In this document: positions 56,421 to 64,000 of the stretch, piece by piece
How positions within the stretch are numbered: the stretch's first letter is position 1
Layout: each line of letters starts with the position of its first letter
Source: Physcomitrium patens
Taxonomy: Eukaryota > Streptophyta > Bryopsida > Funariales > Funariaceae
Direction of reading: 5' to 3'
DNA: 64,000 nt
Assembly: GCF_000002425.4 (NCBI RefSeq)
Contig: NC_037275.1
Coordinates: 13,559,987 to 13,623,986, forward strand
Notes under the pieces: model-generated
What the model saw: the letters and a program-made list of their open reading frames with translations, nothing else
The model's database searches: none
Told to the model about the DNA's origin: nothing
Translations under genes and position numbers: made by a program

Positions 56421-56599
56421 TATGAAACATTACGTAACACTCCTCACTCCCACTACTACTGCGTTTAAGATTATCGTTGTAGACTTTCTACTACCGAAAC
56501 TATGCTCCAAAAAAAAAAACTCTAAACAAAATACTAAAAATAGCCAACATGGAGTGTCCTTTTCTTTACTGTTTATTCGGTTATGGATCAAGAATCCGT

Positions 56600-57960
56600 A
56601 ATCTTGATTATTGATGTTCTAATCCACTAATCAACCACCACCTTTCGCCTCTCATTATACACTTGTGATTGCGGCAAGTCATCATGAACGGGTACGTCTT
56701 TCTCTCTTCCAATATTGATAAATTCACCCCCAAATTTATATATAATACATGCATAGTCATTTGCCATTGATACGGGTTGTGAATTGGTTTCCTATGAAGT
56801 CTTCTAATTGGACTAAACCATTGGGAAAGCCTTCCAATATGCAATAGGGTCCATGCCACCAAATTTAAAATTTTCTTAGAAAATTGTAAAAATGGCTGTC
56901 ATACAACATTACTAGATCACTTGGCATAAATACTTTTGGGTGGAGTTTACTATCGTAATAGCTCTTCTAGTGGCACTGAATAGCTTCCATTGTCACCAAA
57001 GCTGAAGCCCTAATCTCATCTAATTTTTCCAAATCTATCAACCGATATTCGAGAGATTTAGTGTCACCCAATCGTTCATCCAATGTAATTCATAAACTTT
57101 GAACCTCCAATTCTATTGGTAATAATGCCTCTTATCCATATACCAATTGAAAAGGTGTAGAATTAGTTGACACTTTATACGCAGTACAATAGGCCCACAA
57201 TGCAGTAAATAATTTACTGTTGCAATTGATTTCCACTCCTGAAATAGCCTTGGTTAAGATCTTATATAGGATACTATCGATCTTTTCTGTCTATCCATTG
57301 GCTTGTGGATGATAAGGCGTGGTTTTGCGATGCTTGATCTCATACTTTGCTGTTAATGCTGCAATTGTTGCATTAATAAAATGTGTTCCGTGATCACTTA
57401 CCAATTCTTTCGGACAACCAAAACGAGTGATAATACTCTCATATAAAAATATTGCTATGATCATGGCATTATCAATTTTTGTTGTCATTGCCTCCGCTCA
57501 TTTGGTGGCATAATCGGTGGCTACTAGAATATATCGTTTCTGTCCATTTTGAGAAGCAGGTGCAATTGGTCCTACAAAATCAATACCCCATTTTTCGAAT
57601 AGTGCCTGTGCCAAAATTGGTACCAATGGCATTGCAAAAGTTTCAGTAGGGCGATCAATTCATTGGCAAGGATCACAACCACGAACATATTGGTGTGCAT
57701 CTAAAAACATTGTTGGCAAGCAATATCCAGCCATTAAAGCTTTACGCGCGGTACTATTACCTGCAAAATGTCCTCCACAGTTGTTCACGTGATATCCTTT
57801 TAATATTGTACAAACTTTACTTTGAAATGTGCAATGGCATAAAATTCCATCCCGTCCTTGTATGTACAAGGCATCACCAATCATGGTATATGATGCACTT
57901 TTTAAAATCAAACGCTTCTTTAATTTTTCACGATAGGATGTCAAAAAAGTCTAAAACGTG
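56600..57960 (-). pseudogene. Athila/Tat-like integrase
   Basis: Zinc domain GYHVNNCGGHFAGNSTARKAL ... YVRGCDPCQ (H-H-C-C). Core: WGIDFVGPIAPAS (first Asp), LVSDHGTHFINATI (second Asp), HPQANGQTEKID (Glu). C-terminal part: LLPIELEVQSL, then WWHGPYCILEGFP toward 56650. Stops at about 57657, 57497 and a few later ones are the only lesions, and the three catalytic acids are kept. Confidence 0.8.
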
Positions 57961-59520
57961 AGATATTGGATCAATTCACCATATTCGGATGTAATGACAT
58001 CTATAGCGAATAATTGTGCATTTGAAAGGGCATCGTTTATCGACTCATTACCTAGTATATTAGATAAGCAGGACAAGTAATCCGCATTAGCATGTTTCTT
58101 GTGAGGTCAAACATTAATCATAAAGTTAAATTTCTAGAGAAGTAACACCCATCGAGAAATTTGGCTACTCAATTGAGGTTTATATATCATATATTTAAGT
58201 GCATCATGATCAACGTGAAATACAAATGGATATCCGAGTAGATAGTGGTAGAATTTTTGTACAAAGTATATCATTTCGAGGGCTTCTCGTTTGATAGTAT
58301 TATAGTTGTGTTATGCCATAACCAATTGTCGACTCTCAAAATATATTGGATGATCACGATTATTTTTATCTTTCAGACTCAATATCGATCCAATCGCTAC
58401 ATTGGATGTATCGACATAAACCTGAAATGGTTTTGTCCAGTACGGGGCAATCAGTATTGGTACAAATACCAATTTTTGTTTTAACACCTCAAAGGCAACA
58501 CTACATTCTGCCATCCAAATGGGGCTAGATCCATCCAATTGTGGTTTCTTTAGCAGATTTGTCAATGGCTGACATAGCACCACAAATGAATGAATGAGTC
58601 GCCAATAATAATTAACATGGCCTACAAAATTACGTACTTCTAATACCGTTTTTGGCTTTGATAAAGCCAATATTCAAGTTACTTTATCGGGGTCTGTAGC
58701 AATACCACGTCTAAAAACTATGTGTTTCAAGAATTTTTTCGAGGGTATCCCAAATTAACACTTCTCCAAATTCAAAGATATCTCATACTTATCGCATTAG
58801 TCCAGACATTGTTCTAAAGAGTCCAAATGATCAACTATAGTACTGAACCTGCAAAAATCATCTAAAAATATTTCCATTGACACTCGTAAGTAATCTTGAA
58901 ATGTTTGTGTCATAACCCGTTGGAATGTAGCTACTACGTTGTATAATTCAAATAGCATCACTTTGTAAGCAAATGTGCCCCAATCTGTTGTAAATGTAGA
59001 CTAGGACTGGTCTTCCTTGGCAATTTTGACTTGATTGTAACCTGAAAAACCATCCAAAAATGAATAACATTCGTGTCTAGCTATGGCATCCAATATACTG
59101 TCTGTAAAAGGTAGAAGAAAGTAGTCCTTCTTGGTAGCAGCATTGAATTTCCAAAAGTCTTAACAGATTTTGATTTTGCCATTTTTTTGAGGTACCATTA
59201 TCATTGATAAAACTCATTTGCTATACGAAACTGGATAAATAAAAGCCACGCGTAATAGTTTATCCAATTCTTCTTTCACCATCAAAGAATATTTTGGGTT
59301 GAGACGGTGCTATCTTTCACAAACTGGTGTAACATCCTTAACCAATGTAATGCGATGTTCACACATGCTTACTGGAATACCTTTCAAAACTACATACGTC
59401 CAAGCAAACGACGATTTATGCTTGAGAAAGAATTCTTTCCACTTATTCAACTCATTACCTTGAATACCCTCATACATCTTTACATTCTGGGGCGCTTCAT
59501 GGATTCCTAAGTTTATAACC
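57961..59520 (-). pseudogene. Athila/Tat-like reverse transcriptase and RNase H
   Basis: Text: HRLNPKYSLMVKEELDKLL, VPQKNGKIKICXDFWKFN, YSFLDGFSGYNQVKIA, FQDYLRVSMEIFLDDFCRF (catalytic FLDD kept). RNase H begins FQVYVDTSNVAIGSIL (Asp) with REALEMIYFVQKFYHYL (Glu) and FHVDHDALKY (Asp). This is the usual order for the Athila/Tat branch of Ty3. Only one RNase H is seen, so the second RNase H of Tat members is not supported. Confidence 0.8.
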
Positions 59521-60300
59521 TAGAAAGTAGATTCCTCCCTAGCTTCTGATTTAAAATTACCTGCTGACCCATCATCTTGCGTAGGAGACAACAACTGCTC
59601 GTGGCTCATTTCTGACCTCATTCCACTCACATAATTGACAACATATCTGATCATCCATTCGGTAAAAACATCATCCGAGTTAGTTGCATCCTCCTGATGT
59701 AGTAGATATTTGTTGGGATCTCCACATTGGTAAACTCCTCTCTTTGCTATTGAAGTATTTTGTCCTCCCTTAAATTGCGGTGAACCTATAGCATCATTGT
59801 CTTCCTCAATCGATTGACTCTTGTTGTTTGATGTAAACTCTGATTCTGGTACTTGAGATTCTCTGTGATATTGTACCGAGTATATCTGTAGAACAATCTG
59901 GTTACGACCTTTTCTAATTATCAAGGTGCCTCGGCCCCAATCGTTCTTAGCTTTGGCTTGATAAAGCTAAGGTCTGCCCAATAAAATTGGATATGATAAT
60001 GTAGAACTCTGTAATTGGAATACAATATAATCAATTTTGTATATCAATCCCATGATTACAGTGGCAATATTGCGTAAAATTTCTATTGGCTTTATCCAAT
60101 TATGATCTGCCATTTGGAAGACCAATGTCGTAGGTAGCAATTGCTTTAGATCCAAATCCTCTATTATATCCGCCTTCATTAAATTCACATTCGAGCCACC
60201 ATCGACTTGTACCTCTAGAATTAAAACTCCATCGATTGATATATCGATTGTTGATGCTCCCGGATTTGGATTTAAGCTAACTTCATGAATTTTTCTAGTG
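59521..60300 (-). pseudogene. Athila/Tat-like protease and linker
   Basis: VQVDGGSNVNLMKADIIEDL near 60215-60150 is a retroviral-type protease start (D-G-G here, family form D-S/T-G), followed by YPILLGRP near 59975. The 134-codon frame 59924-59520 is an acidic linker before reverse transcriptase, with no known domain. Confidence 0.7.
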
Positions 60301-60429
60301 CAGGGATCTTCATCATATTAACACTGAGTTCAATGTAGATCAACATTCTGGTGCTATAGCCAAAAGTTGCTTCATTGTAATTGAAGGTTGAATAACATCC
60401 AAATCTTTTAGAATGTCATAGGGTTCCAT

Positions 60430-62628
60430 ATTGAGAGTAATTCCTCATACTCTTTTGCGTTTCATTGGTTTTGATTTTACTCCGTTTGGCAACAATTCTT
60501 TCTTGACAATTGGAATTGCCGCTAGTAACTTTGCCAACATTTCTAGTACTAAAGATTCTTTTAATGCATAAGATCTTTTATTGGGCTGTACAAGTTTTAG
60601 TACTTGGTTAGTTGGGATCGTTCTTGATGGTCCCGGTAAATTGGCACGTGGAACCGAATTGAGTTCCTCGGTCTGCTGAGGTCTCAATATTGGGGTACGT
60701 CCCAATACTGATATTGGTTCATTTAGCCCCATAGATGATGCTACTTGCTCTTCTGTGATTGGTTCATCTAGATCCTGAATTAAATTCTTGTCTTTTTGTT
60801 GGCCTTTGATAAGCATTGCGTTCACTACCTCGACACAATGTATTTGTGAATCCCGTTGAACAGGATTTTTGTCCTCCGCTGGTTGGCTTATTTGCATGTG
60901 TTGGTCCCGATTACTATAATTAAAGGACGCATTGCACTACTGAGAAGTGTGATCGGACTGCTTATAATTTCCACATACTGAAACATAGTCATCACTTGCT
61001 CTTGGATTAGGACATTTACTTGTATAATATCTGACTTGTCTGCAACGATAGCAATAAAGTGGTCTCTTGCCTGCTCTTTCAAGGATATTGGGTGTCTCTA
61101 TTAGTATATAATGGCTAGGTCTGTTCCATGTTGAATGAGTAAAGGACCCTGGTTGATCCATTGGTACTGTAGGCTCTGACATTAGCTTCGTCATGGATAG
61201 ATATTAGTGGTATCTTTGTTGGTTCATCACCAATCCATGAGTATTGGATATACCTTCTTGATAAAATTCAGAGTTTAAGAAATTGGAATCATTTTTATTT
61301 TGTTTATTCGTTCGATTTCCATTCCAGCCAAATCTATTATTCGTTTGTACTTGATTGACATTCTACGAAGTTGGTTGAATCATGGTCTGTTTTCCAACTT
61401 ATTGTTGCTTCCTTAAATTCCAACAATTGATAGTCGTATGCTTATCTCCACAAAATGTACATTGGACCGTCATTTGGGGTGGTGAAGAACATTCAGTTTT
61501 CAAATGACCTTATCCTCTATAATTGTTGCACCAAACATTGGGTTGCATATTGGTTGGTTTATGCCGTTTTTCTTTAACCTTAGCCAGATTCACAGCCAAT
61601 TCATCCATTTTTTTCATCAATGATAACAGTAATGATTCATAGGGATCTCTTGATACTAATTCATTTGACAATTCTTTTATAGGTATTGGTTTTTGATATG
61701 CGGAATAAGGCGCATACGAGTGTGATGATGAAGGTGGTACAACTGACAATAGGATGACGTTCTCTATTTCCTATGGAATTGTACCATAATCATTCCTTCC
61801 CAAATAACTGTCTGATGCGTCATTCCAATTATTCATTTAATAACCTCCTTGAGATGGAATCATCGTGGCTCCTACGATTAAGTTCTTATCATAGTGACAT
61901 TCCTTCCATACTTTTGCTCGATCAAGAGATGATGCAATGGTGGCTAATTGGGCCTCCTTTACAAACATCTTCAACTTTGGTGGGTGTAGTCCATTAACCA
62001 ATATGGACAACACAAACGATTTTGGGATTTGGATATTTGGCCATTTTCAAAGTATATTTCCTACACGACTATAATATGACTGTATCGCTTTCTCTGGTAC
62101 CATTTTGTTGTTCATTAATTTTTTTCTAAGACGTTCTTTAAAACCAATTGATCGAAAATGGACTAAAAATGTATTTTTTAATGCCTCCTAATTGATAAAT
62201 TGTCCCACATGTTCGTGGTTATATCACTCAAACTCTGTATCTTTCAATGTTGTTGGCAGCCATCTCAGCCAAATACCTTTTGTTTTTCTATTATTGGCTA
62301 CACACGCTGTCAAGAATTGAGACAAATATTGATCTGGGTCCGCACTTGATAATCCCTAAAAAGTAGATAGTGGCATGACACTAGTCATACGATCGCTTAC
62401 TACACCCATTTGAATTGCAATCGAAATGACTGGTGCTCCTAATGCCATTGAATTTCTTGTTTCACTAAACTTTGTTTTAAAATAAACACTACTTTTCTTT
62501 ATTCTAATTTTTGAGCTCTCAGTGCTCCTCGATTTACTATTATTTTCTGCAAATAGTTTTATTGATTGAATTACGGGTGAAAATATCAGATTTTGAAATA
62601 TAATATATTTATCTTTATTGGCAACCAA
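60430..62628 (-). pseudogene. Athila/Tat-like gag with three zinc knuckles
   Basis: Starts near the ATG at 62628. The capsid-like part has GLSSADPDQYLSQFLTACVA, then GIWLRWLPTTL and LKNTFLVHFRSIGFKERL. Then come three knuckle-like motifs: WCNNYRG-stop-GHLKTEC, CTFCGDKHTTINC and CYRCRQVRYYTSKC. The first and third have lost a Cys or the Gly-His pair to single base changes. A Gln/Pro-rich tail ends with a Lys/Arg-rich KSKPMKRKRV near 60450. About ten stops in 730 codons. Confidence 0.75.
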
Positions 62629-63113
62629 TTTGTGCCAATCTTAAGAGTCACTATTGCTCGGTTCGACAGTACCCACCATTGAAAAAATACCCAATGGAGT
62701 ACCCAACTCTTCTACGCCTTCTTCACTTTCAGTTAACAGCCTCAAGATTTCTGCTGGAATGTCAACAAAGTTTTCCGCGAGTGTTCTTGGCAGTTTTTTA
62801 AATAATACATACGACTATAGAATTAACAGTTTGTCCGATTTTCTGATATGTTCGAATGCACCAACAAGCTTGCAACCACAGTTTAATCCAACTCTATTGA
62901 TGCTTTCTTTTAAAATTACATTCTTTCTCCTCTCTAAGCAAGTTCCTTCCTTGTGCTCTTTCCTCCCTTTCTCTCAATTGATGTATTTTCTTCGATGCAA
63001 AGCTGTCGTTCTTATTAACCATAATCTTGTTTCAAACACTACTAAAATCGTCTTCTATTATTCATTTTATCACACATTCAGTAATTAATTCCTAACACTC
63101 AAAGCCATTATCA
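62629..63113 (-). other. 5' leader of the Athila/Tat-like element
   Basis: No sense-strand gene seen between the primer site and gag. A 144-codon frame at 62654-63088 is on the opposite strand, Ser/Phe-rich and without a domain, and is treated as chance. Confidence 0.5.
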
Positions 63114-63131
63114 ATCCTGGCAACGGCGCCA
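63114..63131 (-). other. Primer site matching tRNA-Asp
   Basis: On the minus strand TGGCGCCGTTGCCAGGA is complementary to the 3' end of plant tRNA-Asp (TCCCCGGCAACGGCGCCA), with one mismatch. It lies 6 bp from the LTR. This primer is common in Athila/Tat-branch elements, which supports the classification. Confidence 0.8.
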
Positions 63132-63137
63132 AAATCT

Positions 63138-63902
63138 GGTTAGACGTTTTACTTATTTCAAACTAATCTAATGGAAATAAATCAGTATAGGAGGATTCAA
63201 ACACGGAGAATGACTAGTTGCTTAAGCGTTCACGTTAGGGTCACACAATCAACAACCTCTTGAATGTATTGTCTCTATTTTTTATATTCAAATACACAAG
63301 GATACTATAATCTCTTCCTTCACTCAATTGGTCTCTTCTTTACAGTAATTTAGTCATACTAATAACTGCTATTTCCACCAATATATATTCACTCTCATAA
63401 TCTCCAATCATAATACTGCACCATCACCACTTTCAGATCACAATTACCTTCATTCTAATTCTTGGAAATCCTCACTTCGAACTGTCACTGTCAATGTTGT
63501 GCTTCTTACATCCTCACACTGATTCTTTCAACTAAACTACAATCAGATTTCAGCATTCAATCTTTCATTCAATAACATATAATCCCAATCACACTTTCAT
63601 TTCATAATTCACTTGACAATATTCAGAAACTCTCAATCCTCTTATTCAAAGAAAACAAACAAAAAAAAAGAGGTAGCACCAAGCTTACCTCGGCTCACAA
63701 CTATCACAGTAATGGCATTTACTTCTTCTCTCTCATCCTCCTTATGCTACTCCAAGATATCCACTGCTACATCTATGATGAAAACTACTTCTGCTAACTA
63801 TTCATCTATTTTACTTGCTGAACTATCTTTTCAGCAGTCATCTATTCGTGTTTATACCATACACTAGGTATCTACATTCTAAAAATAATTACTTATTCTA
63901 CA
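63138..63902 (-). mobile_element. 5' LTR of the Athila/Tat-like element (765 bp)
   Basis: Plus-order start TGGTTAGACGTTTTAC and end ACTTATTCTACA, near-identical with 53932-54698. It precedes the tRNA-Asp site and gag on the minus strand. Confidence 0.8.
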
Positions 63903-64000
63903 TTCACCTTAAACTTCTTCTAGAAGGTTCTATAGTAGATTCCACCTAGATAATCACCTTAAATTCTTTCTAAAATATTCCTTCGTAAATCCTATATAGT
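63903..64000 (-). mobile_element. 5' LTR of the third Ty3 family, second part (runs out of window)
   Basis: CACCTTAAACTTCTTCTAGAAGGTTC and CCACCTAGATAATCACCTTAAATTC continue the LTR interrupted at 53931, as judged from 49555-49650. A TTCtaGAAggTTC heat-shock-type triplet is perfect here (63914-63926 region). Confidence 0.65.

Noticed and set aside
62654..63088. 144-codon plus-strand frame
   Set aside because: Antisense to the leader of the Athila/Tat-like element, Ser/Phe-rich, no domain.

Overview
The window looks like plant nuclear DNA, most likely from a moss or other early-diverging land plant. The evidence is nested LTR retrotransposons of both superfamilies, primer sites that match plant nuclear tRNAs (Trp, Asp, initiator Met), Ty3 elements with a chromodomain after the integrase, and a few GC-richer single-copy islands in very AT-rich DNA. 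The species is inferred from element type and composition only. There is no bacterial operon structure, CRISPR array or rRNA/tRNA gene.

Layout. 1-1732: 5' end (gag, primer site, 1.34-kb LTR) of a minus-strand Ty3 element that interrupts an older minus-strand chromovirus (1733-4555). The 297-bp LTR of that chromovirus carries heat-shock-element-like repeats. 4556-8765: LTR and Ty1/copia remnants, strongly decayed. 8766-19047: a decayed plus-strand chromovirus with three later insertions (a ~1.3-kb repeat and two 1.34-kb solo LTRs). 19066-25454: a structurally complete minus-strand chromovirus with a 5-bp target duplication. 25491-27290: another LTR with an insertion. 28122-29921 and 37973-39772: two intronless 599-codon genes, both minus strand, each predicted to fuse an ATP-grasp ligase to a SAM-dependent methyltransferase. 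They lie in a segmental duplication. A Ty1/copia element (31606-36161) has inserted into the flank of the first copy, and the second copy keeps the empty site. 41240-49150: three more chromovirus copies. 49151-64000: a third Ty3 family whose 5' LTR is split by a ~10-kb Athila/Tat-like element (53932-63902, minus strand). That element has a tRNA-Asp primer site, gag, pol and an extra coiled-coil ORF after the integrase.

The two ATP-grasp/methyltransferase genes are the only convincing intact host genes. The retroelement ORFs carry stops that mostly read as C-to-T or G-to-A changes (Gln to stop, Trp to stop), as expected from long-term cytosine methylation and deamination.

The most interesting signal is in the chromoviruses. 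No full canonical tRNA primer site abuts their LTRs. Instead an 11-nt segment two bases inside the LTR is complementary to the 11 nt expected at the 5' end of the element's own transcript (31-32 nt downstream of the TATA start). The pairing is kept, with a different sequence, in a second LTR subfamily. This is the arrangement known for self-priming in the fission-yeast element Tf1.
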